Shown here: one piece after another, positions 35,847 through 45,564 of the stretch
How positions within the stretch are numbered: the stretch's first letter is position 1
Layout of the letters: every line of letters begins with the position of its first letter
Source of the DNA: PALSA-1006 sp963733265
GTDB lineage: Bacteria; Pseudomonadota; Gammaproteobacteria; Burkholderiales; Gallionellaceae
Assembly (NCBI GenBank): GCA_963733265.1
Contig: CAVTCF010000002.1
Span: 496,001-560,000 of the forward strand
Length of the DNA stretch: 64,000 nt
Direction: 5' to 3'
Notes under the pieces: generated by a model
Told to the model about the DNA's origin: nothing
What the model saw: only the letters and a program-made list of their open reading frames with translations
Databases searched by the model: none
Position numbers and translations under genes: made by a program

Positions 35847-37292
35847 ATGGAAAGCAAAAACGAGCAACCAAATGCAGACAATGTCACAGAAATTTATCAT
35901 GAGTTTGAAAGCTGGAGTGTCAACCTTGGTGAAAAGACCATCCATGCCAAACGCATGCCCGGTTTCTATCGCACTCTAAAATATTTTACCGGCGCAACTT
36001 GGTTCGCTTTTTTTCTAGGTCCCTATTTCCGATGGCACGGAAATCAAGCAGTTTTGTTTGACATCGTAGATCGGCAGTTTCATTTTCTCAACTTGACTGT
36101 ATTACCCCAAGATATCTGGATGCTATCGCTGGTGCTGTTGATGATGGCGATGACATTGTTTGCTGTAACCTCTGTCGCATCCAGAGTTTACTGCGGTTAC
36201 TTCTGTTTTCAAACAGTGTGGACGGATGTATTTACCTGGATCGAAGAAATAATTGAAGGAAATCCTACCCATCGCCGCAAATTGGAAAGCGCTCCATGGA
36301 ATTTAGAAAAAATTCGTCTTAAGGTTTTCAAACACTTACTATGGCTGGTAATAGCAGTTTTAACCGGAGTGAGTTTTTCGTGCTGGTTTGTCGATGCCTT
36401 TGACTATTGGCATAACTTATTGACATTCAATTTGCCAAAGGTTGGTTGGGTAACGTTGACCATGTTCACTGCTGGAACTTATATTCTGGCGGGTTGGATG
36501 CGCGAACAAGCCTGTTTCTGGCTTTGTCCCTATGCGCGTATTCAGGGTGTGATGAGTGACAACCAGACCATCATGCCTACTTATGATAATAAACGGGGTG
36601 AGCCACGAGGAAAAGTTCACCGCTCTGGGAATGCTGCAATCGACATCAAAACTCAGGGTGATTGTATTGACTGCTTTCAGTGCGTGCAAGTATGTCCGAC
36701 CGGAGTGGATATTCGTGAAGGTTCACAGTTGGGATGCATTACCTGCGGGCTGTGTCTGGATGCATGTGACTCCATCATGGACAAAGTGGGTCGTCCACGA
36801 GGATTGATTCGCTACGCATCGCTTGATGAAACAGAAGGAAAGCCGGTCAAAAAATTATATCAACACCCCCGCACTCTGGTTTACATCGGAATCATTATCA
36901 TCGCGATAAGCGGCATAATTTTCGGTTTGACCCATCTTGGCTCTATGACACTTAGAGTAATTCCTGAACGTCAGCCATTATTTGTTAGCATGAGTGATGG
37001 TTCGATTCAGAACAAATATGAATTCAAGGTTGTTAACAAGACCGACAAAGATCTTCATGTTAACGTATCAGCTACAGGCGGCGTGACGGGACAAGCCATT
37101 ATTGGTTCCGAGCAGGCAATAATGACTCACCACGGTCGCGGCACTTCGTTTACGATCTTCGTAAAGGCACCGGGAGGAAGCATTACTCAAGAAGTAACAC
37201 CAATAGAGTTTCATATACAAAGTACAGAAGATCCAACTGTAGAAGCGAAGTATAGTTCGAAATTCAATGGGCCTAAACCAAACGATAATTAA
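35847..37292 (+). CDS. ccoG: CcoG-like polyferredoxin (cytochrome oxidase assembly factor type)
   Basis: CcoG (FixG, RdxA) is a membrane iron-sulfur protein that reduces copper for cbb3 oxidase assembly. The start is ATG 35847, 33 bases inside the longest frame, because GGAG lies upstream. The 481-residue protein has several membrane helices, the two ferredoxin clusters CIDCFQCVQVCP and CITCGLCLDACD, additional CxxxCP-type cysteines (YCGYFCFQTVW, CFWLCPYARIQG) and a C-terminal immunoglobulin-like FixG domain. No ccoNOP or ccoI genes are near, so it is an orphan; a role in another electron pathway is possible. Confidence 0.85.
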   Translation: MESKNEQPNADNVTEIYHEFESWSVNLGEKTIHAKRMPGFYRTLKYFTGATWFAFFLGPYFRWHGNQAVLFDIVDRQFHFLNLTVLPQDIWMLSLVLLMMAMTLFAVTSVASRVYCGYFCFQTVWTDVFTWIEEIIEGNPTHRRKLESAPWNLEKIRLKVFKHLLWLVIAVLTGVSFSCWFVDAFDYWHNLLTFNLPKVGWVTLTMFTAGTYILAGWMREQACFWLCPYARIQGVMSDNQTIMPTYDNKRGEPRGKVHRSGNAAIDIKTQGDCIDCFQCVQVCPTGVDIREGSQLGCITCGLCLDACDSIMDKVGRPRGLIRYASLDETEGKPVKKLYQHPRTLVYIGIIIIAISGIIFGLTHLGSMTLRVIPERQPLFVSMSDGSIQNKYEFKVVNKTDKDLHVNVSATGGVTGQAIIGSEQAIMTHHGRGTSFTIFVKAPGGSITQEVTPIEFHIQSTEDPTVEAKYSSKFNGPKPNDN

Positions 37293-37335
37293 CTGGCTAA
37301 TGTCCCACGCTATAGTCACAACAAGGAGCGGTATT

Positions 37336-37707
37336 TTGAATCAGTACAACCCAGAGGTATCTCCGAATCCGAAAGAATGGATCGAGCTCGACGAACAGCT
37401 TCGAATTATTCTTATAGAAAAATACCACCTACAAAAGCATGTAAAACTTTCCGATCCGGCGGTGCATGCAACCTTTCACTCAATCATTGAAAGCCAGATT
37501 GCAGAAAAATTAGCTCCAGTTTTGCGAGCCATGGTACGTCTCACGGACGGGGGCTTAACTCGACACGAAGCGGTTCACGCTGTCGCCTCTGTTCTCGCTG
37601 AGCACATTCATGATCAATTTGAAGCAAAGGACAATCTTACAGTTTCACAAGCTCGGTACACCGCAGCCGTTGAGAGACTAACAGTAAATATTTGGCTTAA
37701 TAGATGA
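37336..37707 (+). CDS. Small helical protein, DUF1841-like
   Basis: The start is TTG 37336 (MNQYNPEVSPNPKEWIEL) because AAGGAG lies seven bases upstream; earlier codons overlap ccoG. The 123-residue protein is soluble and helical, with a conserved-looking core VHATFHSIIESQIAEKL and GGLTRHEAVHAVASVLAEH. This pattern of two histidine-bearing helices recalls the DUF1841 family, function unknown. It is 43 bases downstream of ccoG. Confidence 0.6.
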   Translation: MNQYNPEVSPNPKEWIELDEQLRIILIEKYHLQKHVKLSDPAVHATFHSIIESQIAEKLAPVLRAMVRLTDGGLTRHEAVHAVASVLAEHIHDQFEAKDNLTVSQARYTAAVERLTVNIWLNR

Positions 37708-38265
37708 TAACACACGCCGCACCTCATTTCTTCTGATCCACATGAGGTAACCAAGGCCATTCATCGCATTCATTACTATGCGTTCTGCCTCCGACCGGAG
37801 TGTTGGTGTTTTTTGTGGCGAATAGCGGGCTCATCTTGGTGCTGGAGACTCGTTCTGGTTGAACCGTGTATACAACGATAACTTCGGACACTGTATTCAT
37901 GGCCTATTTTTCTAGCTGATGCTGACATTGGAAATCTTCGACATCATGTTTGTGCTGAACAAACGCCGTTAAAACTTCTAACAGACGAATCCTTTAGTCT
38001 GCCGTAGTATTATCCAATTCCGAAATGAGTAGAAAGAAGGCTTTTGAAACTGCTCGAATTAACTTAAAGTTGGCGAGCTCCGAATAATGAAGGTGAAATC
38101 GAATGACTGAAATGTACGATACCGTTCAATAAATATAATGTCGGTCACGACCTACAAGTCAATTTATGACGGTCATGACAGGCGGTATAGAAGACCAATT
38201 TCAAACATTTCTCCGACTGTCATTGCGACTAAATAGCAAATCGCTAATTGTGAGAAGGAATTAAC
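37708..38265. other. Intergenic region ahead of the Crp/Fnr gene
   Basis: 558 bases, no supported ORF. Near its right end GGTCACGAC (38143-38151) and GGTCATGAC (38171-38179) are 28 bases apart, the second containing the palindrome GTCATGAC. They could be operator half-sites for the downstream Crp/Fnr gene. Confidence 0.4.
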
Positions 38266-38931
38266 ATGTTGGATGAACGCATCATTTCTTGTCTTTTTCA
38301 GCAATATCCAATGCTGAAAGAAATTCCTAAAGTTGATCAGGAAGCATTGTTGCTTGATGCTAGCTTGATGCATATCCCATCAGGGACAGTTATTTTCGAT
38401 GAGCTGCAATTATGCCAAGGGTTCCCCATGTTGCTGTCAGGAAATATTCGAGTCATCAAAGCCGCTCAAAATGGTCGCGAGTTGGTGCTTTATCGTGTTG
38501 CCCCAGGTGAAAGCTGTATTCTTACCAACAGTTGCTTACTTGGGAATACTAGCTATCACGCGCGAGGAGTTGCGGAACAAGATTTGGAATTGGTTCTACT
38601 GTCCCCTGGTACTTTTTATGCTTTAGTTGCCCGCCATGAAGTTTTCCGACTTTATGTATTTCAACTATTTTCTGAGCGATTAACGGATCTGATGCAATTA
38701 ATATCTGCCGTGGCTTTTCAAAAACTTGATCAACGCTTGGCCAAGTTACTTTGCAATAAATCAGGCCCAGTTAATTCTACTCACCAATCTATAGCTGATG
38801 AGCTAGGAAGTGTGAGAGAAATTGTGAGTCGTTTGCTCAAGAGTTTCTCAGATCAAGGATGGATTAAATTGGGACGCGAGCAAATCGAAATAATCGATAC
38901 AGCGGCCCTTAGAAGATTTTCCGAACTTTGA
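38266..38931 (+). CDS. Crp/Fnr-family transcription regulator
   Basis: A 221-residue regulator with an N-terminal cyclic-nucleotide-binding-type beta barrel (about 20-135) and a C-terminal winged helix (STHQSIADELGSVREIVSRLLKSF). It lacks the N-terminal cysteine cluster of Fnr but has two cysteines at 84 and 90 (GESCILTNSCLLG), a motif I associate with a group of Crp/Fnr proteins found beside DUF2892 genes. It might sense redox or sulfur state; this is an inference. A CRP-like palindrome lies just downstream, ahead of the DUF2892 gene. Confidence 0.82.
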   Translation: MLDERIISCLFQQYPMLKEIPKVDQEALLLDASLMHIPSGTVIFDELQLCQGFPMLLSGNIRVIKAAQNGRELVLYRVAPGESCILTNSCLLGNTSYHARGVAEQDLELVLLSPGTFYALVARHEVFRLYVFQLFSERLTDLMQLISAVAFQKLDQRLAKLLCNKSGPVNSTHQSIADELGSVREIVSRLLKSFSDQGWIKLGREQIEIIDTAALRRFSEL

Positions 38932-38965
38932 TAAATTGGCATTTCATACTACGTTTAATAGCAAG

Positions 38966-38979
38966 GTGACTTTTGTCAC
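38966..38979 (+). promoter_or_regulatory. CRP-like palindrome upstream of DUF2892 gene
   Basis: GTGACTTTTGTCAC: 5-bp perfect arms around TTTT, 62 bases before the DUF2892 start and 34 bases after the regulator stop. A fitting operator for the adjacent Crp/Fnr-type protein. Confidence 0.55.
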
Positions 38980-39041
38980 AGACTTCTGCATTCAAATAAT
39001 CTAAATTACGATTTCCATTAACTCAACACAAGGAGATTAAA

Positions 39042-39233
39042 ATGAAAAGTAACGTTGGTAGTATTGATCGTGGTTTGCGTGTAGTAGTTGGTTTGGCTTT
39101 GGTTGGACTGACCGCAGCCGGAACAATAGGAGTATGGGGATGGATAGGTGCAATACCACTAGTAACGGGTGCGGTAGGTTATTGCCCTGCATACTCAATT
39201 TTTGGAATATCCACTTGCGCCATGAAGAATTAA
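39042..39233 (+). CDS. DUF2892 small membrane protein
   Basis: A 63-residue protein with N-terminus MKSNVGSIDRGLRVVVGLAL, two membrane helices and a C-terminal GYCPAYSIFGISTC, the standard DUF2892 form. It has a strong ribosome binding site (AAGGAG) and its own palindromic operator and terminator. It is a second member of the family here (the other is in the RND operon), again next to a thiol-bearing regulator. Confidence 0.88.
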   Translation: MKSNVGSIDRGLRVVVGLALVGLTAAGTIGVWGWIGAIPLVTGAVGYCPAYSIFGISTCAMKN

Positions 39234-39240
39234 TCAAGCT

Positions 39241-39277
39241 GCGCCCCAACTACAAAACTTCTGGGGCGCATGTTTTT
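39241..39277 (+). terminator. Intrinsic terminator after DUF2892 gene
   Basis: GCGCCCC (39241-39247) pairs with GGGGCGC (39263-39269), followed by ATGTTTTTC. It lies 7 bases past the stop codon. Confidence 0.8.
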
Positions 39278-39454
39278 CAAAATATAGCCGGAGAAATGTT
39301 ACATACAAAAAGCAATGATGCTCATCTTGCGAAATTATTTAACGCATTTTCAGATCGTTAATCTAGTCAGCCGCAAAATCGCGCGTACAATTCCCAGGTT
39401 TGCATAACTAGCCTTCTATTTTCTAAACTTATCTGAAAAATATAGGAAATCAAC

Positions 39455-39805
39455 ATGGACTTAGAATCAGCATTTCAAAAACATGCTAAGTGGGTAGAAG
39501 AATTCTGTGTCGCGATATTTGAACGAGATACTGTGAACGTCGAGACTTATGGAATAGACACCATTTGTGAACTCGGGAAATGGCTTTATGGTGAGGGTAA
39601 AACACAATACGGAAAATTGAACACATACTCCGAACTCGTTTCAAGACATGCTGCATTCCACAAAGTGGCGGAGAAAGTTGCTCAAGCAATTAATAAAAAA
39701 GATTATATTCTTGCTGAATATTTACTTAGCGAAGACGGGGAGTATGCTGCTGCCTCCCATGCGGTTTATATTGCAATTTCTAAGTTAAAATCAGAAACCC
39801 ATTAA
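39455..39805 (+). CDS. Stand-alone CZB (chemoreceptor zinc-binding) domain protein
   Basis: A 116-residue protein that is nearly all CZB domain. The zinc ligands fit the H-C-H-H pattern: HAKWVEEF near the start, the cysteine in CELGKWLYGEG and two histidines in SRHAAFHKVAE. CZB domains are usually at the end of chemoreceptors or diguanylate cyclases and sense zinc or oxidants such as HOCl. Here it is a separate soluble protein, 537 bases from a chemoreceptor that has its own CZB domain. Confidence 0.82.
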   Translation: MDLESAFQKHAKWVEEFCVAIFERDTVNVETYGIDTICELGKWLYGEGKTQYGKLNTYSELVSRHAAFHKVAEKVAQAINKKDYILAEYLLSEDGEYAAASHAVYIAISKLKSETH

Positions 39806-40341
39806 TAATAGTTGAGATGAAATCCGCTGCGAGCTAGCTCGAATGATTCTTTTTCTAACGACAAGCTGCCTGCCATAATGCCACCATTGGTGGCAACCCG
39901 TATGTAAAAATCCCGATGAGGTGCTGCTACTAGACAATACAGTTTAAATTGTAAATACGTAAAAATTCTAACTTATAACTTTTGGAGATTAGTAATAAGC
40001 AAAATCAATTTCAAAAGAGAGATTTCTGACACCAATATTCATGCGGTTGATCAGCATCTCAGATGCTGCAATTTTGACTTGACCGAGTGACGCAGTACGT
40101 GAACTTGCCATTGATGTTCTGCCACTGATTCCGGTGGGACTTGCACCCGCCGGAAAAGTGCCGCCTTTGCACGGCGCACACCCACAACAGCCATCTGACG
40201 TACTGAATTCAAGTCCCTATTGAAGTCACTTGCAGTAATAGCGATTTCCTCAAAGTAAAGATCGATTTCTGCCGAAGCGGTGAATCAACTTGACTCAGAT
40301 GTCGTGGAGGCTCATCAGAAAAATACACTGCAAAAGGAACC
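39806..40341. other. Intergenic region with structured repeat, no gene
   Basis: 536 bases between two convergent genes. It contains copy 1 of a structured repeat (40131-40184). I see no ORF with support and no obvious terminator for either gene. Confidence 0.5.
40131..40184. repeat. Two-copy structured repeat, copy 1
   Basis: Two adjacent hairpins: GGTG/CACC arms around GGACTTG (40133-40147) and GTGCCG/CGGCGC arms (40158-40177). The 54 bases match 56111-56165 with about 47 identities, and weaker similarity runs on through TGAATTCAA. Read on the minus strand (GGGTGCAAGTCCCACC) it recalls the first domain of group II introns, but no reverse transcriptase gene is present. A transposon remnant or a structured RNA are alternatives. 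Confidence 0.6.
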
Positions 40342-42255
40342 TCAACTATTCAATTTGTTGAGCATCTCAACAAGCTGCATTGAGTTATTCTCCATTTCTT
40401 GACATAAAGTACGAGCCTTGTCTTTTTCGCCAGCATTGTAAGCCATGACAGCCTGCTTACCCAGTTCATGCACGTTAGCGTGCGGAACATCTATCGAGGC
40501 AAATACGCTGTTGTGCCCACAAGCTTCATGTCCCTTACCCTGATACCATTTGCCAAAGGCGCAAGTCTTGTGAGTTGGCAAAGCATTTGGATCGATGTTA
40601 GTAGATCCTTCCAAATGTGCCTTGATCTTGCCCACAAATATCATATGCGCACTTTTAGCTTTGCTGATGGACAATGAAACGTCTTCCGCGACTTTAAACT
40701 TTCCGATACCACCCATCAACTCCTCGGCAATGGCGTTCATTTCACCAGCTCCCTGAGCTGAATCATGAGCATCCTTTGCTGTAATTTGAATGGCAGCAGA
40801 GATAGCATCAATACTTTTTGAAATTTCGCTGGTTGCCACTTCCTGACCTTCTACTGCGGCAGCAATTTGAGTGACCTGTACTGCAACGGCACTGACTTGA
40901 TCCAAAATATTCTTAAGCGCCTCGCCCGAATTGGCTGCCTCCGCCGTACCGGCATCAACTTGGCGCATACCACGTTCCATTTCAGCAACAGCTTCTTTGG
41001 TCTCACTCTGAATGCTTTTGATCATCTCATCAATTTCGCGGGTCGCGATGGATGTTCGTTCAGACAAGGCCCGTACCTCATCGGCAACGACGGCAAAACC
41101 TCTACCATGCTCACCAGCTCGCGCCGCTTCGATAGCCGCATTTAATGCAAGCAAATTGGTTTGATCAGCGATTTCCTTGATGGTGCTAATAATAGTGCCA
41201 ATCTGGTTACTACGGTTCCCCAAAGTTGTGACTGTTTGAGACGACTTTTGTACCGTATCCGCTATTTGGCGCATGACTTTGATTGTGCCGTCGACAATTG
41301 AAGAGCCGTCGTGCGCGGACTGCGATGCCAGTCTGGCACCATCGGCGGCCAGTTGGCAATTTTGAGCAATGCTTCCTGATGTAATCGATATATCTTTGCT
41401 AGTTTTAGCAACACTATTTGCCTGAATGGCTACTTCGGCAGTTTTGTCGCTGATATGATCAGCTACCAAGTGGATACGGTAGGCTGAGACTGAGACTTTT
41501 GCGGCGGTTGCGGCAACATCTTTAACCGAAGAACTCACATTGGTAATCATTCCATTAAATGAGTGCCCCAGTTGACCCATTTCGCTCTTGCCACTTTCCA
41601 AATGACTGATGTCTAAGTTCCCTTCGGCGACATGGCGCGTTTTTTCCACAACATTTTGAATAGGTAACACAATACTGCGTGTAATGAAGAAAGCGGCCAA
41701 ACCACTGACCAATATTGCGACTAATGAAAAAACTATTGAATTTGTTTGGGCTGAATTGACTGCTTCCGCCATCTCCATTTGTTGATCTTTCATCGCTGTT
41801 TCACAGGCCTCTTGGACTTTGCGTGCTGCTGCCACCATTTTCTTGTCTACTTCGTCAAGCACCGATTTTTGCGCACTGCCAGACTGAAGCATTTCTGCCA
41901 AACGACGAAACTCAACCTCGTAATCTGCCGTGGCTGCCATCACATCATCCATCAATTTCTTGTTCTCAGTCTCTTGAAATTGCTCTTTGGCATTTTGCGC
42001 AAGCTTTTTGATTTCTGCAATGGCTTTCAGTGTGTTATCCCGATAGACGACATCTCCGCGAATAATGAGATTCTTCTCGTGGCGGCGAGCTTCCAGAATA
42101 CTGATGACTATCATCTGCATATTGGCAGACTTGGCAGAACGATCGGTCATCTTGATGATGCCTACATGTTCAATATATATAGCACTCCCTAACAGGGTAA
42201 ACACCAGACAAAAGCCGGTGATTATCTTGGTGCCGATTTTTATATTTTTCCACAT
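40342..42255 (-). CDS. Methyl-accepting chemotaxis protein with C-terminal CZB domain
   Basis: A 637-residue transmembrane receptor. Membrane helix 1 lies at about residues 12-30. The periplasmic four-helix-type sensor lies at about 31-170 and helix 2 at about 172-192, followed by HAMP. The signalling tip is recognisable by IKEIADQTNLLALNAAIEAA and the flanking methylation helices. The last 100 residues form a CZB domain: HMIFVGKIKAHLEG, CAFGKWYQGKG, PHANVHELGKQ. Signals go to CheW/CheA, not encoded here. It is transcribed alone and convergent with the free CZB protein. Confidence 0.92.
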   Translation of the reverse strand: MWKNIKIGTKIITGFCLVFTLLGSAIYIEHVGIIKMTDRSAKSANMQMIVISILEARRHEKNLIIRGDVVYRDNTLKAIAEIKKLAQNAKEQFQETENKKLMDDVMAATADYEVEFRRLAEMLQSGSAQKSVLDEVDKKMVAAARKVQEACETAMKDQQMEMAEAVNSAQTNSIVFSLVAILVSGLAAFFITRSIVLPIQNVVEKTRHVAEGNLDISHLESGKSEMGQLGHSFNGMITNVSSSVKDVAATAAKVSVSAYRIHLVADHISDKTAEVAIQANSVAKTSKDISITSGSIAQNCQLAADGARLASQSAHDGSSIVDGTIKVMRQIADTVQKSSQTVTTLGNRSNQIGTIISTIKEIADQTNLLALNAAIEAARAGEHGRGFAVVADEVRALSERTSIATREIDEMIKSIQSETKEAVAEMERGMRQVDAGTAEAANSGEALKNILDQVSAVAVQVTQIAAAVEGQEVATSEISKSIDAISAAIQITAKDAHDSAQGAGEMNAIAEELMGGIGKFKVAEDVSLSISKAKSAHMIFVGKIKAHLEGSTNIDPNALPTHKTCAFGKWYQGKGHEACGHNSVFASIDVPHANVHELGKQAVMAYNAGEKDKARTLCQEMENNSMQLVEMLNKLNS

Positions 42256-42456
42256 TGCTTACACCCTCCTAATTCACTATTACTTTGGCCTGCATTTTTT
42301 ATGCGGCCTCTGGTTCTATCGGCAATTTGTCAGACAACTTAAACGAAAGTTAAATTCGAAACGCCTACGACAGTAACCGGTTTCTACCTTTGAAAACTGT
42401 GAATTCTCTGCCCGCTAACGGTCATTGCTTAGGATATCAATTTCATTCAACGTATC

Positions 42457-45102
42457 CTAGGTGCCAATCTCCTTTATTGGTAGAGCGAAATATATCGTCG
42501 CACCCTCATTCACTTTGCCCTCTGCCCATACTCGACCACCATGGCGAGTAATGATGCGCTTAACAATGGCGAGTCCGATACCGGTGCCTTCAAATTCGTT
42601 AACAGCGTGCAGGCGTTGAAATACGCCGAACAACTTGTCGGCGTACTGCATGTCGAAACCAGCCCCGTTATCCTGAACATAATAAACGGCCTCATCCCCT
42701 TTGATAGAACTACCCACCCTAATCATGGCGTTCTCTCTGTTACGAGTAAATTTGATTGCGTTAGACACTAGATTGACAAATACCTGTCGCATCATGGCAT
42801 GGTCGCCCTTGGTTCGCGGAATAGCTTCGATTACCACACGCAGCTTGCTATCAGTCGGACGGAGCTCTTCAAAAACTTCGAGAGCCAGCTTTTCCATGTC
42901 AATTTCAGAATAAGTCATTTCTGTGCGACCGGTACGGGAAAAATTCAATATGTCGTCAATTAGTTGCCCCATCCGTCCGGTATTGTCACGCACCACGTTG
43001 AGCAGCCGCTTGCCTTCATCGTCCAACTTGTCAGTATAGTCATCCAGCAGAATGTGGCAGAAGCCGTCAATAGCTCTCAGCGGTGAGCGCAGGTCGTGCG
43101 AGACAGAATAAGAAAATGCTTCAAGCTCCTTGTTGGTAGATTCCAGCTGCGCTGTACGCTCGGCGACGCGTTGTTCTAGCTCCTGATTGAGAGTGCGAAT
43201 TTTCACCTCCACCTGTTTGCGATCAGTGATGTCGATGTTGGTTCCTATCATGCGCAGAGGCTTGCCTTCTGGGTCTCGGATTGTCCATGAATCCGCCTTG
43301 ATATAGCGGATGGTGTCATCCGTACGAACGATTCTGAATTCGGGCGCGTACTCACGCTCACCGCGCAATGCGGCTTGAATTTCTCCGTCCGTATGCGCCT
43401 TGTCATCAGGATGGATGGTACGAATCCACGCATCGTAAGCTCCACCGAAGTCACCCTTTCGAATATCGTATAGCTGATACATAGAGTCATCCCATACCAA
43501 TTCGTTTTTAACTATATCCCAGTCCCAAATGCCTATATTTGCGACGCGCGTGGCTAGCTGTAGCCTCTCGGATGAAAGTAGCAAAGCATCCTCCGCCTGC
43601 TTGCGTTTAGTAATATCGGTTAACATCGCAATTGATCCCATGAAACGATGTTCATCATCGAAGATGGGCGTTGCGGAGGCAAGAGTCCATACTGTCACCC
43701 CGTTTTTTCGACGGAAGCGTTGTTCGTGGTTTTCCGGCAGCCCTTGGCGACTGTTATCCATTTTTTTCTGATAATCGATAATGTCCTCATCAAAAATAAA
43801 GTCGCTTGCCGGTTGCCCAATCATCTCTTTTTCGGAATAGCCAAGCATTTCTGCCATGCGTGGGTTGACGAAAGTAGTCAAGGTGTCCGATCCAAGTTCC
43901 CATATTCCCTCTCGTGCTGTGTCCACGATACGACGATAACGTTCCTCGCTCACGCGTAGTTGCAAAGTGCGCACTTCGACTGTTCTCTCAAGATTCTGGT
44001 TCGCCGCTTCCAATTCAGAATTAACCTCCCCCAGTTTCTCGGTCAGTTGTTCTCTTTCTTTGGATATTTTGATGACTTTCTTGTTTATTCTAAACAGATG
44101 AATCGCTGTTGCTAAAATGACAAGTATGACTAACAGGCTCGCTACTTGAAGTTGGATTGAGTATTTTCTAACAATATCTCTAAGTTCAAATTCATGTGCT
44201 CGTTCAGGATTTTCACTGATTCGTTTCATTAAGGATTCAATTGACGAATAATCCCCGGTTGACGAGAAACCATAATACTGACCAACTTGGGCTGCTTGAT
44301 CATTCGGTTGTATATTAAACAGAGCAATTGCTACTCTTTTTATGAGTGATTGAGGTACATCAAGTTCTGCCGCCAGCGGCCACTCGGGATATAAATCCGT
44401 CGATAGCAATAAAGGAAACTTTTCTGGCGGTTGCCGATTCAACACTTTGATTTGATCCAGCCGGATCTTCCCATCTCGCACCATTCCTTCAATAACGCCG
44501 GTGCGAACAAAACCAATGTCGGCTTTACCTTCTATGACTTCCTGAACCACATTATCATGGGGCATTCCGGTGAATCGAAATTGTTTGATTTGATCCTTTT
44601 GTAACCCTTGCTTTAATAGTGCCCAAATTTGCATTGAATAACCTCCAACCGACTGTTTGGTTGGGGAGGCGACAACCTTACCCTTTATATCATCTAGTTC
44701 ATTGATATCAGCTCTATCTGACCGGGTAAACATCACTCCACCAAAAGTTGTAATTGGGCGTCCGCCTATTGAAGGCATGAGCGTTGCTATCGCATTGATG
44801 CCATGATCTTCGCGGATAGTGATGTAGTGCTCCGGATTGGTGAGTACAAAATCAAATTGACGCCGATTAATTGCCAAATCTAAATCGGTGTAATTCAACG
44901 GAGTAATCGTGAAATGATATTCGGGTAGTTTTGAGTTGAGATAATCTGCAGTTGGTTGCCATTGTTGCTTTGAGATTTCAATTGGGCGGAATGCAAGGAC
45001 ACCTATTCGAACTTCCTTATCATCAGCAAAACAATAAATAGCATTGCCAAATTGGATTGATAAATAAAATAAACAAGAAACGAATATTTTGAATAGCTTC
45101 AT
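42457..45102 (-). CDS. Sensor histidine kinase with PhnD-type periplasmic domain and two PAS domains
   Basis: An 881-residue membrane kinase. After a signal peptide/helix (LFKIFVSCLFYLSIQFGNAIYC) comes a PhnD-like solute-binding domain (about 30-290: VRIGVLAFRPIE, FVLTNPEHYI, GYSMQIWALL). A membrane helix (VASLLVILVILATAIHLF) and a coiled coil follow, then two PAS/PAC domains, and finally HisKA with the phospho-accepting histidine in SYSVSHDLRSPLRAIDGF and HATPase_c (NLVSNAIKF, GTGIGLAIVKRI). The periplasmic part suggests sensing of a small oxyanion such as phosphonate, phosphite or another anion. No response regulator is adjacent, so the output is unknown. Confidence 0.9.
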   Translation of the reverse strand: MKLFKIFVSCLFYLSIQFGNAIYCFADDKEVRIGVLAFRPIEISKQQWQPTADYLNSKLPEYHFTITPLNYTDLDLAINRRQFDFVLTNPEHYITIREDHGINAIATLMPSIGGRPITTFGGVMFTRSDRADINELDDIKGKVVASPTKQSVGGYSMQIWALLKQGLQKDQIKQFRFTGMPHDNVVQEVIEGKADIGFVRTGVIEGMVRDGKIRLDQIKVLNRQPPEKFPLLLSTDLYPEWPLAAELDVPQSLIKRVAIALFNIQPNDQAAQVGQYYGFSSTGDYSSIESLMKRISENPERAHEFELRDIVRKYSIQLQVASLLVILVILATAIHLFRINKKVIKISKEREQLTEKLGEVNSELEAANQNLERTVEVRTLQLRVSEERYRRIVDTAREGIWELGSDTLTTFVNPRMAEMLGYSEKEMIGQPASDFIFDEDIIDYQKKMDNSRQGLPENHEQRFRRKNGVTVWTLASATPIFDDEHRFMGSIAMLTDITKRKQAEDALLLSSERLQLATRVANIGIWDWDIVKNELVWDDSMYQLYDIRKGDFGGAYDAWIRTIHPDDKAHTDGEIQAALRGEREYAPEFRIVRTDDTIRYIKADSWTIRDPEGKPLRMIGTNIDITDRKQVEVKIRTLNQELEQRVAERTAQLESTNKELEAFSYSVSHDLRSPLRAIDGFCHILLDDYTDKLDDEGKRLLNVVRDNTGRMGQLIDDILNFSRTGRTEMTYSEIDMEKLALEVFEELRPTDSKLRVVIEAIPRTKGDHAMMRQVFVNLVSNAIKFTRNRENAMIRVGSSIKGDEAVYYVQDNGAGFDMQYADKLFGVFQRLHAVNEFEGTGIGLAIVKRIITRHGGRVWAEGKVNEGATIYFALPIKEIGT

Positions 45103-45246
45103 TATATTTCAACTTGATATTTTACAAATTTCCCACTTGAACACAGTTTCATAAAGAAATGCCTTTCAGCCGACCATTGTCAAGCCTAGCACTGCCAGAT
45201 TAGAACTGCAATGAAAAGGATTTGTTGATGCGAAACCTAACTTATT

Positions 45247-45516
45247 TTGAAATTCAAGAGTTCAAATTTGAAGTGTGCCATTTACGAAGTCAGGTACCCT
45301 TCATACTCTCAAATTGATTGCCGGAAAGCTGTTGGCACCGCAGCACTCATTTTCCCTGCTGAACAGATGTCGAGCAAGGGTACTGTCGTTGCTAATTTGC
45401 GGATGCATGAAGTAGGGATACTGCTTGTCAGCATCGGCATTATGGCGTGGTGGATTCGAGAGCATGCCGACTCATCCACGATAAAGGCGTTTCTGTTTGG
45501 TAATTTGTTGATATAA
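45247..45516 (+). CDS. Possible small membrane protein or remnant
   Basis: The first 35 codons look non-coding and there is no good ribosome binding site. The second half (ANLRMHEVGILLVSIGIMAWWIREH, then FLFGNLLI) has the sequence character of a membrane protein and ends abruptly. It may be the remnant of a four-helix DUF4345-like protein. Kept as a low-confidence call. Confidence 0.25.
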   Translation: MKFKSSNLKCAIYEVRYPSYSQIDCRKAVGTAALIFPAEQMSSKGTVVANLRMHEVGILLVSIGIMAWWIREHADSSTIKAFLFGNLLI

Positions 45517-45564
45517 CTGGTCTGTTACCGGTTTTTACAAACGGCGCTAGATAGCCATTTTGGT

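Noticed and set aside
40131..40184. Integron attC site
   Set aside because: No GTTRRRY core sites at the ends and no integron integrase; only the hairpin form is similar.
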